Assembly (NCBI GenBank): GCA_036653075.1
Contig: JAVVUQ010000002.1
Span: 1 to 43,334 of the forward strand
Direction: 5' to 3'
DNA: 43,334 bases
Origin: JAVVUQ01 sp036653075
GTDB taxonomy: Bacteria; Bacillota; Clostridia; Christensenellales; CAG-314
Shown: piece after piece, positions 1 to 8,766 of the stretch
Layout of the letters: each line of letters begins with the position of its first letter
How positions within the stretch are numbered: position 1 is the stretch's first letter
Translations under genes and position numbers: made by a program
The notes under the pieces: generated by a model
Told to the model about the DNA's origin: nothing
Database searches by the model: none
What the model saw: the letters and a program-made list of their open reading frames with translations, nothing else

Positions 1-1034
1 CTCGAATAAAACCTGATATTATTTTATTATCAGGTGGAACAGATGGTGGAAATGCAGAAGTTATCCTTAAAAACGCTGAAACGCTGTCTAAAATACCATT
101 AAGTTTTCCCGTTGTTATTGCAGGCAATAAAAAAATGTCTAAAAAATGCGCAGAAGTTTTAAATAATAGCGGAAAAAAAGTTACAGTTACAGAAAATGTT
201 ATGCCAGAATTTAATGTGCTAAATATTTTACCTGCTCAAAATGCAATAAGAGACGTATTTTTAGAAAGAATTATTCGCGCAAAAGGAATTACTCATATTG
301 AAAGTTTAATTGAAGGAATAATTATGCCAACGCCGTCAGCGGTTTTAAGAGCAGCGTCGTTATTATCGAGAGGAACAAAAACAGAAAAAGGAATAGGCGA
401 TTTATTACTTGTTGATATGGGCGGAGCGACTACTGATGTATATTCTATTTGCAGCGGAAAGCCGCATATGGATGGCGTTATAATGAAAGGACTGCCTGAA
501 CCTTTTGAAAAGCGTACTGTTGAAGGAGATTTAGGAGCAAGGTATACTGCTGAAAATGTTGTTGATGCGTATACTATTGACGAATTCTCTCAAAAAAGTG
601 GGTTAAGCATTGAAAAAATTAAGAATCTTATCGAAAAAGTAAAACATAATTATTCTATTATATCAACAGACGGAGATGAAGCGATTTTTGATAAAAATAT
701 CGCTGGCTGTTCTGTTGAAATGGCGGTTATGCGGCACGCAGGTACTATTGAATCAAATTATACAACAAATGGATTAGTATTTGTGCAAAGTGGAAAAGAT
801 TTGACAGACGTTAAGCACATTATCGGTACGGGCGGACCAATTATTAACGCAAGCTGTCCAAAAGACCTACTTAAATTTGCTGAGTTTAGCGAAGAAAATT
901 CAGAAAGCTTACGTCCAAAGAAACCTAACTATTATATTGACAAAAAGTATATCTATGCAGCAATGGGACTTCTATCAAGTGAATTCCCAGATGTCGCTTT
1001 AAGAATATTAAAAAAAGAAACTATCGAAATTTAA
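1..1034 (+). CDS. glmL: Glutamate mutase accessory protein GlmL (MutL family), 5' end truncated by the window
   Basis: ASKHA-type ATPase-like protein that accompanies coenzyme-B12-dependent glutamate mutase; the family is thought to act in mutase maintenance or reactivation. The reading frame is open from base 3, so the gene starts upstream of the window; the first ATG at 135 is internal. The in-frame residues before it include LLSGGTDGGN, a phosphate-binding-type motif of this family, and a second one, LLVDMGGATTDVYS, lies about 95 residues after that ATG. The C-terminal part has the glycine-rich IIGTGGPII segment. It is followed 20 bp later by glmE and then by methylaspartate ammonia-lyase, which fixes its role in the methylaspartate route of glutamate fermentation. 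The small cobalamin-binding subunit GlmS is not in the window and is expected upstream. It must not be confused with the mismatch repair MutL at 11835-13820. Confidence 0.93.
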   Translation, partial: RIKPDIILLSGGTDGGNAEVILKNAETLSKIPLSFPVVIAGNKKMSKKCAEVLNNSGKKVTVTENVMPEFNVLNILPAQNAIRDVFLERIIRAKGITHIESLIEGIIMPTPSAVLRAASLLSRGTKTEKGIGDLLLVDMGGATTDVYSICSGKPHMDGVIMKGLPEPFEKRTVEGDLGARYTAENVVDAYTIDEFSQKSGLSIEKIKNLIEKVKHNYSIISTDGDEAIFDKNIAGCSVEMAVMRHAGTIESNYTTNGLVFVQSGKDLTDVKHIIGTGGPIINASCPKDLLKFAEFSEENSESLRPKKPNYYIDKKYIYAAMGLLSSEFPDVALRILKKETIEI

Positions 1035-1054
1035 TACTACAAGGGATTTATATT

Positions 1055-2512
1055 ATGGAAATAAATAATCGTAAATGGACAATGGATAAATTTACTCAAG
1101 TGCGCCAAGACGTTTTACGTCAATGGCCAACGGGAAAGGAAGTAAATATAGAGGAATCCATAAAATATCACTTAACCATTCCCGAAAGCAAGAATTTTTC
1201 AAAACAGTTAAGTTACGCTAAACACGACGGACGTACATTAATTCAACCACGCGCCGGCGTTGCTTTGCCAACTCAACATATAGAACTATTGCAGTTTCTT
1301 GAAAAATTCGGAGGCGCAGATTTGTTACCTACAACGATTGATAGCTATACTCGTTTAAATCGGTATCAAGAAGCGGAGGTAGGAATACGTGAAAGCATCA
1401 CACAAGGAAGATCTTTGCTTAATGGTTTTCCCGCTGTAAACCACGGAGTTAATGTATGTCGAAGCGTAACCGAAAGCGTTGGCGTTCCAGTGCAAGTTAG
1501 ACACGGAACACCTGATGCAAGATTACTTGCAGAAATTACGCTTGCAGGCGGATTTACTTCCTATGAAGGGGGCGGAATTTCTTATAATATTCCTTATTCA
1601 AAAAATCATTCACTTGAACAAACCATATACGATTGGCAATACACAGATAGATTAGTTGGATTGTATGAAGAAAATGGCGTTCAAATTAATAGAGAACCAT
1701 TTGGCCCTTTAACAGGCACGTTAGTTTCACCTTGCATTTCACACTCAGTAGCGATTATTGAAAGCTTGCTTGCAGCAGAACAGGGCGTAAAAAATATAAC
1801 CGTCGGGTATGGACAATGCGGAAATTTGATTCAAGACGTAGCAGCAATACGAAGTCTTGAGATGTTGACGAATGAATATTTATTAAAATTTGGATTTACA
1901 GACGTTGAAGTAACAACCGTTATCCATCAATGGATGGGCGGATTCCCTAATGACGAAGCAAAAGCGTTTGGTGTTATAGCTTGGGGCGCTGCAATTGCAG
2001 GATTATCAGGAGCAACTAAAGTAATAGTTAAATCTCCTCAAGAAGCAATGGGCATTCCAACTAAAGAGGCTAATGCTCAAGGTTTAAGGACAACAAAACA
2101 AGTAATTAAAATGATAAGCGATCAGTTCTTACCAACTCCAGCAGTACGTAGCGAAATTGCGTTAATTTGCGAAGAAACACGTTGTATAATGGATAGAGTT
2201 ATTGAACTTGGCGTTGGCGACGTTGCCGTAGGCGCAATAAGAGGCTTTGAAGCAGGTATTATAGACGTTCCATTCGCTCCAAGTAAATACAATAACGGAA
2301 AAGCATTACCAGCGCGTGATAACGATGGAGCAGTAAGATTTTTCGAATTTGGAAATTTGCCTTTCACAGATGAAATTAAAAATTTCCACTCTAAAAAGAT
2401 GGCTAAAAGGGCGCAATTTGAAGGACGAGAAGTATCCTTTCAAATGGTCATAGATGATATTTATGCGGTCAGCGAGGGCAACCTCGTAGGAAGACCTAAG
2501 GAGAAAAGATAG
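1055..2512 (+). CDS. glmE: Glutamate mutase epsilon (catalytic) subunit
   Basis: Methylaspartate mutase E chain, which with GlmS and adenosylcobalamin rearranges L-glutamate to (2S,3S)-3-methylaspartate. The 485 residues match the length of the Clostridium cochlearium enzyme, and the substrate-binding residues known for that enzyme sit at the same numbers here: Arg66 (LIQPRAG), Arg100 (SYTRLNR) and Arg149 (QVRHGTPDAR), which form the arginine claw, plus Glu171 (SYEGGG), Tyr177 and Tyr181. The protein should therefore be active. A short AAGGGA-type ribosome site precedes the ATG. Only one base separates its TAG stop from the start of methylaspartate ammonia-lyase, so the two are translationally coupled. 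Confidence 0.97.
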   Translation: MEINNRKWTMDKFTQVRQDVLRQWPTGKEVNIEESIKYHLTIPESKNFSKQLSYAKHDGRTLIQPRAGVALPTQHIELLQFLEKFGGADLLPTTIDSYTRLNRYQEAEVGIRESITQGRSLLNGFPAVNHGVNVCRSVTESVGVPVQVRHGTPDARLLAEITLAGGFTSYEGGGISYNIPYSKNHSLEQTIYDWQYTDRLVGLYEENGVQINREPFGPLTGTLVSPCISHSVAIIESLLAAEQGVKNITVGYGQCGNLIQDVAAIRSLEMLTNEYLLKFGFTDVEVTTVIHQWMGGFPNDEAKAFGVIAWGAAIAGLSGATKVIVKSPQEAMGIPTKEANAQGLRTTKQVIKMISDQFLPTPAVRSEIALICEETRCIMDRVIELGVGDVAVGAIRGFEAGIIDVPFAPSKYNNGKALPARDNDGAVRFFEFGNLPFTDEIKNFHSKKMAKRAQFEGREVSFQMVIDDIYAVSEGNLVGRPKEKR

Positions 2513-2513
2513 T

Positions 2514-3770
2514 ATGGTAAAAATTGAGAAAATTATTTGCAGCGCAGGAAAAACAGGATTCTTTTTTGATGATCAAAAAGCTATAAAATTAGGCGCAAAA
2601 GCTGATGGCGCTGCCTATATAGGAAATCCAGTTACTAATGGATTTACAGCAATTAGACAGTCGGGCGAATCTATTTCGGTTATGATTGTTTTAAGTGATG
2701 GACAAGTTGCATATGGCGATTGCGCAGCTGTTCAATATTCTGGCGCTGGCGGTCGTGATCCATTATTTTTGGCAGCTGATTATATTCCAGTAATTGAAAA
2801 TCAAATCGCTCCAAAATATATAGGCAAAGAATTAAACAGCTTTAAAGAACTTGCAAATATTGTTGATAATATGCAAGATGATCGGTTAGGCAAACGTATG
2901 CACACAGCTATTAGATATGGCGTTACACAAGCTTTGTTGGACGCAGTAGCAAAAGCTAAACATAAACTTATGGCAGAAATAGTCGCTGAAGAATGGCACA
3001 CAAATGGAATTAGCGAAAATGAAATTCGTATATTTACACAGTCAGGCGATAATAGATATGAAAACGTAGACAAAATGATTATCAAATCAGCGCCAACCTT
3101 ACCGCACGGACTAATTAATAACGTACACACAAAATTGGGCGAAAATGGTGAAATATTACTTGATTATGTAAGATGGCTGAAAAATAGAATTATGCAATTA
3201 CGCATAGACGATAGTTATTTACCTAATTTGCATATAGACGTCTACGGAACAATTGGCTTAGCCTTTGATAATGATGAAGAAAAAATAATCAATTATTTTG
3301 AAAAACTTTCCAAAGAAGCTGCTCCTTTTAATTTATATATTGAAGGTCCAGTTGATATGGGCGAAAGACAAGCGCAAATAAATATGTTATCAAAGCTTTG
3401 CGCTATGAATAGAGAACGCCATATTAAAATTAAAATTGTTGCTGACGAATGGTGCAATACCTACAACGATGTAGTGGATTTTTCAAATGCAAAAGCAGGC
3501 GATATGATACAAATCAAAACACCTGATTTAGGCGGCGTAAATAACATTATTGAAGCGGTATTATATTGCAAAAAAGTTGGAATTGAAGCATATCAAGGCG
3601 GAACATGCAATGAAACTAATAGAAGCGCAGAAGTATGCACTAATATAGCTATGGCTGTGAAACCGGACTTAATATTGGCAAAACCCGGTATGGGCGTTGA
3701 TGAAGGTTTTATGATTGTTAATAACGAAATGCATCGCATTTTAGCATATATGAAAGCTAAACGTTCTTAA
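2514..3770 (+). CDS. mal: Methylaspartate ammonia-lyase (3-methylaspartase)
   Basis: Enolase-superfamily lyase that eliminates ammonia from 3-methylaspartate to give mesaconate, the second step of the methylaspartate pathway. At 418 residues it is close to the 413-residue clostridial enzyme, and known active-site residues recur with a constant offset of four: His198 (TLPHGLINN), metal ligands Asp242 (HIDVYG), Glu277 (YIEGP) and Asp311 (VADEW), and catalytic Lys335 (IQIKTPDLGG). The ribosome site AAGGAG lies inside the end of glmE. About 60 bp of AT-rich sequence follow before the next gene, with no terminator visible, so the operon probably continues. Confidence 0.97.
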   Translation: MVKIEKIICSAGKTGFFFDDQKAIKLGAKADGAAYIGNPVTNGFTAIRQSGESISVMIVLSDGQVAYGDCAAVQYSGAGGRDPLFLAADYIPVIENQIAPKYIGKELNSFKELANIVDNMQDDRLGKRMHTAIRYGVTQALLDAVAKAKHKLMAEIVAEEWHTNGISENEIRIFTQSGDNRYENVDKMIIKSAPTLPHGLINNVHTKLGENGEILLDYVRWLKNRIMQLRIDDSYLPNLHIDVYGTIGLAFDNDEEKIINYFEKLSKEAAPFNLYIEGPVDMGERQAQINMLSKLCAMNRERHIKIKIVADEWCNTYNDVVDFSNAKAGDMIQIKTPDLGGVNNIIEAVLYCKKVGIEAYQGGTCNETNRSAEVCTNIAMAVKPDLILAKPGMGVDEGFMIVNNEMHRILAYMKAKRS

Positions 3771-3831
3771 TTAATTTAATAATATTTATTATAACCAAAC
3801 TATATAGCATATTGGCATAAAGGAGAAAAGA

Positions 3832-5217
3832 ATGAAAAAAGAATTAGTCGTATTATCAACTACTGCAATATTAGGATATGGTTTTCCTATGAGTTCCTTT
3901 GAAGAAGGAATGAAATATAATCCAGACGTAATTGCAGCAGATGCCGGTAGTACCGATCCGGGTCCTTATTATTTAGGCGCAGGGTACAGTTTTACAGATA
4001 GATCAGCGGTTAAACGTGACTTATCCATAATGATACAAGCAGGCGTGAAACATCATATTCCAGTTATAATCGGCACTTGCGGCGGCAGCGGCGCAATGTC
4101 ACATCTATTGGAAGTTGTTGAAATCGTTAAAGAAATATCTAAAGAAAATAATTTAAAATTTAAAACTGCTATTATCGAAGCAGAAATTAATAAAGATACA
4201 GTAACTAAATATAACAATGAAGGAAAAGTTAAACCTTTATATCCAGCTCCAGTTCTTACTCAATCCGAAATAGATAGCAGCGTTAGAGTTGTTGCTCAAA
4301 TGGGCGTTGAACCTTATATTAAAGCGTTGAGCAACGGCGCTGAAGTTATATTAGCAGGCAGAAGTTACGATCCTGCATTATTCTCAGCTCTTCCAGTTTG
4401 GAAAGGATACGATATGGGATTAGCTACTCATATGGGTAAAATACTTGAATGCGCTTGCATAGCTTGTACTCCAGGCAGCGGTAGCGATTGTATGATAGGC
4501 TTTTTAGGCGAAGATTACTTCAGAGTAATGCCATTAAGCACAAAGAGAAAAGCAACAACTTTATCAGTCGCTGCTCATACTCTATATGAAAAAACAAATC
4601 CTTACGTATTACCAGGTCCAGGCGGTTACTTAGATTTAAGAGAAACAAAATTTGAACAATATAGCGATAATTGCGTTAAAGTTTCAGGAAGTAAATTTGT
4701 TAAAAGCGAAAAATATACAATAAAACTCGAAGGCGTAAAATGCACAGGCTATAGAACAGTTTCTATCGCTGGCGCAAGAGATCCTATCTTTATAAGAAAA
4801 ATTGATGAAATTTTAGAAGGCGTAAGAGAAAGAGTTACCGATAACTTCAAATCTGCAAATTATGAATATCAGTTAGAATTCAAAATTTATGGAATCAATG
4901 GCGTAATGGGCGCTCTTGAACCAGTTAAAAATCCTCATCCACACGAATTGGGCATCGTAATCGATTGCGTTGCTCCCACTCAAGAAATAGCAAATACAAT
5001 ATGCGGATTTACAAGATCAACAATGCTACATTATGGATATTCTGAAAGAAAAGCTACCGCAGGAAATTTGGCATTTCCATATAGCCCCTCAGATTTTAAA
5101 GTCGGCGCAGTATATGAATTTTCAATGTACCACGTAATGGAAGTAGAAGATCCATGTAGCGAATTTCCACAAAAAATGGTCATTATCGATAATGGCGAAG
5201 TTAAGGAGGCTAAATAA
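3832..5217 (+). CDS. AtuA-like protein (DUF1446 family)
   Basis: Belongs to the family named after AtuA of the Pseudomonas acyclic-terpene pathway; no firm biochemical activity is known to me. It is 461 residues long. Conserved glycine-rich segments are DAGSTDPGP (37-45), GTCGGSGAMSH (81-91) and AGRSYDPALFS (175-185), and there is a cysteine cluster at 207, 209, 212 and 220 around CTPGSGSDC. No signal peptide or membrane segment is seen, so it should be cytosolic. A good AAAGGAG site precedes the ATG. The stop overlaps the next start in TAATG, so it is coupled to the DUF4387 gene. Its place after glmE and mal suggests a role in glutamate/mesaconate metabolism, but that is inference. Confidence 0.85.
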   Translation: MKKELVVLSTTAILGYGFPMSSFEEGMKYNPDVIAADAGSTDPGPYYLGAGYSFTDRSAVKRDLSIMIQAGVKHHIPVIIGTCGGSGAMSHLLEVVEIVKEISKENNLKFKTAIIEAEINKDTVTKYNNEGKVKPLYPAPVLTQSEIDSSVRVVAQMGVEPYIKALSNGAEVILAGRSYDPALFSALPVWKGYDMGLATHMGKILECACIACTPGSGSDCMIGFLGEDYFRVMPLSTKRKATTLSVAAHTLYEKTNPYVLPGPGGYLDLRETKFEQYSDNCVKVSGSKFVKSEKYTIKLEGVKCTGYRTVSIAGARDPIFIRKIDEILEGVRERVTDNFKSANYEYQLEFKIYGINGVMGALEPVKNPHPHELGIVIDCVAPTQEIANTICGFTRSTMLHYGYSERKATAGNLAFPYSPSDFKVGAVYEFSMYHVMEVEDPCSEFPQKMVIIDNGEVKEAK

Positions 5218-5537
5218 TGAAGAAATATACAATACCAGAAGTTGCTGAAGTTATTAGAAGCAAAAACAGCGGTCCTTATGAATTGACACTTGACATAATC
5301 TTTAAAGATTGGGATATATTTGAAAAAGTTTGCAAAGCAAAAATTATTAATCCTGAATTAATAGCTAAACTTTATAAAATCGATCCTAAAAAAGTAATGA
5401 ATATTGTAGAATTTAATCCAGCTAAAGCTATAAAAATCACTATCGAAAGACCATATTGCAGCGGCGCTAAATGCGAAACAGACGTCTACGGCGCACAACA
5501 ACACGCTCCTTTATTCGATATTGAATTTGAATTATAA
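5217..5537 (+). CDS. DUF4387 family protein
   Basis: Small 106-residue protein. The N-terminal AEVIRSKNSGPYELTLDIIF stretch and the C-terminal DVYGAQQHAPLFDIEFEL stretch are the conserved blocks of DUF4387. It overlaps the AtuA-like gene by one base and has a ribosome site (AAGGAGG) inside that gene's end, the pattern of a two-subunit partner made in fixed ratio. Long AtuA proteins of other bacteria carry an extra C-terminal domain, and this gene may be its detached equivalent (inference). The function is unknown. It is the last gene before a rho-independent terminator and so closes the glutamate operon. Confidence 0.85.
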   Translation: MKKYTIPEVAEVIRSKNSGPYELTLDIIFKDWDIFEKVCKAKIINPELIAKLYKIDPKKVMNIVEFNPAKAIKITIERPYCSGAKCETDVYGAQQHAPLFDIEFEL

Positions 5538-5605
5538 TTTTATACTAAAACATTTACGATTTTTAAACTTTAAATTGTTATTCTTATTTAAGGAAATTTA
5601 AATTA

Positions 5606-5645
5606 AAACCGCTGCAAAATATATTTTTGTAACGGTTTTTTTGTT
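5606..5645 (+). terminator. Rho-independent terminator of the glutamate operon
   Basis: An imperfect 14-bp stem (AAACCGCTGCAAAA against TTTTGTAACGGTTT, one mismatch and one G-U) with a short AT loop is followed by a run of seven T. It stands about 70 bp after the DUF4387 stop and ends the glm-mal-AtuA operon. Confidence 0.85.
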
Positions 5646-6100
5646 TAAATAAATTTACTAATTTAAAATAAAATAACCTAATTAACAAAATCAATATAAA
5701 TAGAGCAGAACTTGCGCAAAAATAGAGTTTTATCATCTATTCGCAAAATTACAGTTTTGCGAATAGATATGCTTAATTTTGCGTACAGATGTTAATATCT
5801 TTACAAAATAACGAAATTAACAAAGTTGTATTTGAGTATACTATTATACACATAGTACTTTATAAAAATAAACGTTGTATAAATCTGATGATTATTAATG
5901 TTTCTATGGTAAAACTGTTGAATATAACGATATATAAAAATTGCTTTACATTTTGTTTTAATTTTGATAAAATGATAATTATAATACAATGTACATAAAT
6001 AATTACGATGATAATGTATAATAAATGAATGAAAAAATAGCTATTAAATTTAGAATTAGAATAATATATTTAATTTAGTTTAATTTGATATTGGAGATAA
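5646..6100. other. Non-coding spacer before the recombinase gene
   Basis: The rest of the 563-bp gap between the glutamate operon and the recombinase. Apart from the palindrome described separately it is very AT-rich. Short open frames at 5789-5998 (plus) and 5801-5989 (minus) lack ribosome sites and have random-looking composition, so I do not call them genes. A GGAGA ribosome site at 6092-6096 serves the recombinase. No tRNA or known riboswitch is recognised. Confidence 0.6.
5715..5783. repeat. Nested inverted repeat with a perfect 34-bp palindrome (possible recombinase site)
   Basis: The core is two perfect 14-bp arms (ATCTATTCGCAAAA at 5735-5748 and its complement at 5755-5768) around a 6-base centre, TTACAG. 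The heptamer CGCAAAA occurs twice on the left (5715 and 5742) and twice inverted on the right (5755 and 5777). Two arms around a 6-bp centre is the layout of Xer/dif core sites. There is no T-run after the stem, so a simple terminator is less likely. It lies about 330 bp before a Xer-like recombinase gene. The assignment as a recombination site is inference. Confidence 0.6.
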
Positions 6101-7201
6101 ATGTCAACTATTAGTAAGGACTATTTTTTAGAACGTGACTGTGACAATCAGCGCAAACTGAATGAATTAATTCAAAATGATTTGCCAAAATTTTGCGATG
6201 AATTTTTCATTGGAATACAAAATCGCACTACTTTATTGACACGTTTAAATTATGCTTCAGATTTGCGTTTGTTTTTTGGATATTGTTTTGATCGTATAGA
6301 AAGATTTAAATATTTGAGTATTAAGGACTTTTCGTTTAAAGAACTTAATTCAATAACGGCGTTTGAAATTGAGCAATATTTAAATTATATATCAGTATAC
6401 ACTAATAATATCAATGGAAATGATATTATTTATAAAAATGGTGAGCGTGGAAAGTCACGTAAACTATCTACATTAAGGGCTTTAATGAATTATTTTTATA
6501 AAAAGGAATGTATTACACAAAATACTGCGGCAAAGGTAGATACTCCTAAATTACACGAAAAAGAAATTGTGCGATTACAAGGTGATGAAATTGAAGATTT
6601 GCTTAATACTGTCGAAACAGGTAATGGAATGTCTAAGCGACAACAAGTATACCATAGTAAATCTAATTTAAGAGATGTTGCTATTGTTACGCTTTTACTT
6701 GGAACAGGAATACGAATAAGCGAATGTGTGGGGTTAAATTATGATGATATTAATTTTAAAGATAATAGTTTTGCTATAACTCGAAAAGGCGGAAATCGTG
6801 TGATTCTATATTTTTCTGAGGAGGTTGCGGCTGCGTTAATGCCTTATATAGATCAACGTATTTCAAATAAAGCGATAAATTTAAATCAAAAAGCATTGTT
6901 TCTATCCAAAGATTTTGAAAGATTATCGCCACGGTCAGTACAGTTACTTATAAAAAAATACAGCAAAGTTGCTACGCCGCTTAAAAAAATAACGCCGCAT
7001 AAACTTAGAAGCACGTATGGAACGGAACTTTATAGAGAAACTGGCGATATTTATGTCGTAGCTGACGTACTTGGACATAAAGATGTTAACACAACAAAAA
7101 AGCATTATGCAGCTATAACAGATGACATTAGAAAAAAAGCTTCCGAAAAAGTTATTTTGCATAAGAAAAATTTAGATTCAAACATAGATGAAACTAAATA
7201 A
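6101..7201 (+). CDS. Tyrosine recombinase, XerS-like
   Basis: Site-specific recombinase of the phage-integrase/Xer family, 366 residues. The N-terminal SAM-like DNA-binding domain covers roughly residues 30-145 and the catalytic domain 155-350. The full catalytic set is visible: Arg205 (GTGIRISE), Lys229 (TRKGGNR), His300 and Arg303 (PHKLRSTYG), His326 (LGHKD) and nucleophile Tyr336 (KKHY). Length, the extra segment before the LRDVAIVTLLLGTGIR motif and the RKGG turn resemble streptococcal XerS more than the roughly 300-residue XerC/XerD. XerS genes lie beside their own dif site, and a palindrome sits just upstream here. Likely role: chromosome dimer resolution, or alternatively an integrase of a lost element. 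No other mobile-element genes are nearby. Confidence 0.85.
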   Translation: MSTISKDYFLERDCDNQRKLNELIQNDLPKFCDEFFIGIQNRTTLLTRLNYASDLRLFFGYCFDRIERFKYLSIKDFSFKELNSITAFEIEQYLNYISVYTNNINGNDIIYKNGERGKSRKLSTLRALMNYFYKKECITQNTAAKVDTPKLHEKEIVRLQGDEIEDLLNTVETGNGMSKRQQVYHSKSNLRDVAIVTLLLGTGIRISECVGLNYDDINFKDNSFAITRKGGNRVILYFSEEVAAALMPYIDQRISNKAINLNQKALFLSKDFERLSPRSVQLLIKKYSKVATPLKKITPHKLRSTYGTELYRETGDIYVVADVLGHKDVNTTKKHYAAITDDIRKKASEKVILHKKNLDSNIDETK

Positions 7202-7258
7202 TTTCAATATATCATATTTATAATTATATTATTTAAATTATTTAATAATATTGAAATT
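7200..7258. repeat. Inverted repeat directly after the recombinase gene
   Basis: Perfect 11-bp arms AATTTCAATAT (beginning within the stop codon) and ATATTGAAATT are separated by 37 bases of nearly pure A/T. There is no T-run, so terminator function is uncertain. It could stabilise the 3' end of the recombinase mRNA. Confidence 0.45.
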
Positions 7259-7303
7259 GCATTTAAACGTAAAAATAAGCAAATATTACAATAAGAGGTA
7301 TTT

Positions 7304-8557
7304 ATGAATCAAATTGAAAAATCTATAAATCAATATCAAAGAGTTCTTTTAGTATGGGCATATACTGGAGATACAGATATTGATAGCGTAATAAATGAAT
7401 TAAAGAGTCTTGTGGACACGGCGGGCGGTGAGGTTATAGATGTTATTATACAAAATCGAAATACTGTCGATCCATTTACAGTTGTTGGAAGCGGCAAATT
7501 ACAAGAAATTGCGCAATATGCTGAAAGTTTGAATATTGACGTGGTTATATTTGAAAATGAGCTTAATCCATCGCAAATTAAGAATATACAAGAAGTTATC
7601 GAATGTAAAGTTATTGACCGCACCGCTTTAATTTTAGATATATTTGCTCTGCACGCTGTTACAGCCGAAGGAAAGCTACAAGTTGAATTAGCTCAATTGA
7701 GATACAATTTGCCAAGATTAATGGGTTCTCAAACACAATTATCACGTCTTGGCGGCGGAATTGGAACAAGAGGCCCTGGCGAAACTAAACTTGAAACAGA
7801 TAGGCGTTATATAAAACGTCGTATTACTAATCTTGAAAAGCAAATAAACGATTTATCCGAACAAAGAGATGACTTGAGAAAACGGCGCAAAAAGAATCAA
7901 ATGCCTTGCGTCGCTATCGTTGGTTATACTAATGCTGGAAAATCTTCATTAATTAATAAATTAACTAACTCTGAGATTTATGTAGCAAATATGCTATTCG
8001 CTACTTTAGATCCCTCTGCTCGACGTATGGAATTTGATAATGGCACTGCTGTAATTGTTATTGATACAGTTGGTTTTATACGGAATATTCCAACGGGCCT
8101 TGTCGCAGCATTTAAATCAACTTTAGAAGAAGCTGTATTTGCCGATTTAATCTTAAATGTTTGCGATATCTCCAATCCTGAAATGCAGCTTCAATGCGAT
8201 GTTACTTTAAAGACGCTTGAAGAATTAAAATGTAACGCGCCAATAATCACAGTTTATAATAAATCGGATTTAATAGATGAAAATACTATTATTTCAGCCT
8301 TTTCAACAGATAAATTACTTGTTTCAGCAAAAAATGGCTTCGGAATCGAGAATTTAAAAGCGAGAATTAACAACACTCTGTTTGGCGATAGTATTTATTG
8401 TAAAATATTTATTCCTTATACCGATTCAAAAAGCAATAGCGATTTAAAAGCTAAATCAAAAATTATTTCAGAGGAATTTTTAGATAACGGAACATTGTTT
8501 AAATGCAATATAGTTCAAGCTTATTTATCAGATTTTTCCGATTATATAATAAAATAA
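7304..8557 (+). CDS. hflX: Ribosome-associated GTPase HflX
   Basis: TRAFAC-class GTPase that binds 50S subunits and splits stalled or heat-damaged ribosomes. The 417 residues include the N-terminal HflX domain, the family hallmark GGIGTRGPGETKLETDRR (about 151-168) with a following coiled linker, then the G domain: P-loop GYTNAGKS (207-214), G3 DTVGF (254-258) and G4 NKSD (319-322). A short C-terminal domain is present. The start is supported by AAGAGGT eight bases upstream. It lies between the recombinase and lexA on the same strand; in many Firmicutes hflX is near the ynbB/miaA/lexA group, as here. Confidence 0.96.
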   Translation: MNQIEKSINQYQRVLLVWAYTGDTDIDSVINELKSLVDTAGGEVIDVIIQNRNTVDPFTVVGSGKLQEIAQYAESLNIDVVIFENELNPSQIKNIQEVIECKVIDRTALILDIFALHAVTAEGKLQVELAQLRYNLPRLMGSQTQLSRLGGGIGTRGPGETKLETDRRYIKRRITNLEKQINDLSEQRDDLRKRRKKNQMPCVAIVGYTNAGKSSLINKLTNSEIYVANMLFATLDPSARRMEFDNGTAVIVIDTVGFIRNIPTGLVAAFKSTLEEAVFADLILNVCDISNPEMQLQCDVTLKTLEELKCNAPIITVYNKSDLIDENTIISAFSTDKLLVSAKNGFGIENLKARINNTLFGDSIYCKIFIPYTDSKSNSDLKAKSKIISEEFLDNGTLFKCNIVQAYLSDFSDYIIK

Positions 8558-8589
8558 AATGTTTTTTGATATATTTAAGAATTAATAAT

Positions 8590-8603
8590 AAAACATATGT
8601 TTT
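8590..8603. promoter_or_regulatory. Candidate LexA operator (SOS box) before lexA
   Basis: The 14-bp perfect palindrome AAAACATATGTTTT has the AACATATGTT core of the Bacillus/Clostridium SOS box (consensus CGAACATATGTTCG) but lacks the outer C/G bases. It is 14 bp upstream of the lexA -35 hexamer. Autoregulation of lexA makes this a sensible place; binding is inferred. Confidence 0.5.
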
Positions 8604-8617
8604 TTTGCTGAAAACAC

Positions 8618-8646
8618 TTGCTTAAATTTAAAAATTAGTGTACTAT
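8618..8646 (+). promoter_or_regulatory. Probable sigma-A promoter of lexA
   Basis: TTGCTT and TACTAT are separated by exactly 17 bp. The leader to the lexA ATG would be roughly 115 nt and ends in a strong GGAGG ribosome site. Confidence 0.6.
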
Positions 8647-8766
8647 ATATAAATATAATATAGTTTTAGATTTAATAAAATTTTGAATTATCATAGGAAA
8701 ATAGATGTAAATGAGCGTTGCAATTTTATTTTAATATCAATTGCAAACTTGGAGGTGCGTTAACAT

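Noticed and set aside
5789..5998. Small open frames on both strands in the 563-bp gap before the recombinase
   Set aside because: No ribosome sites, extreme Ile/Asn/Tyr bias expected of AT-rich non-coding DNA, and the two frames overlap each other on opposite strands.
6101..7201. An integrated phage or conjugative element carrying the recombinase
   Set aside because: No other phage, transfer or plasmid genes, no flanking direct repeats or tRNA target; neighbouring genes are housekeeping.
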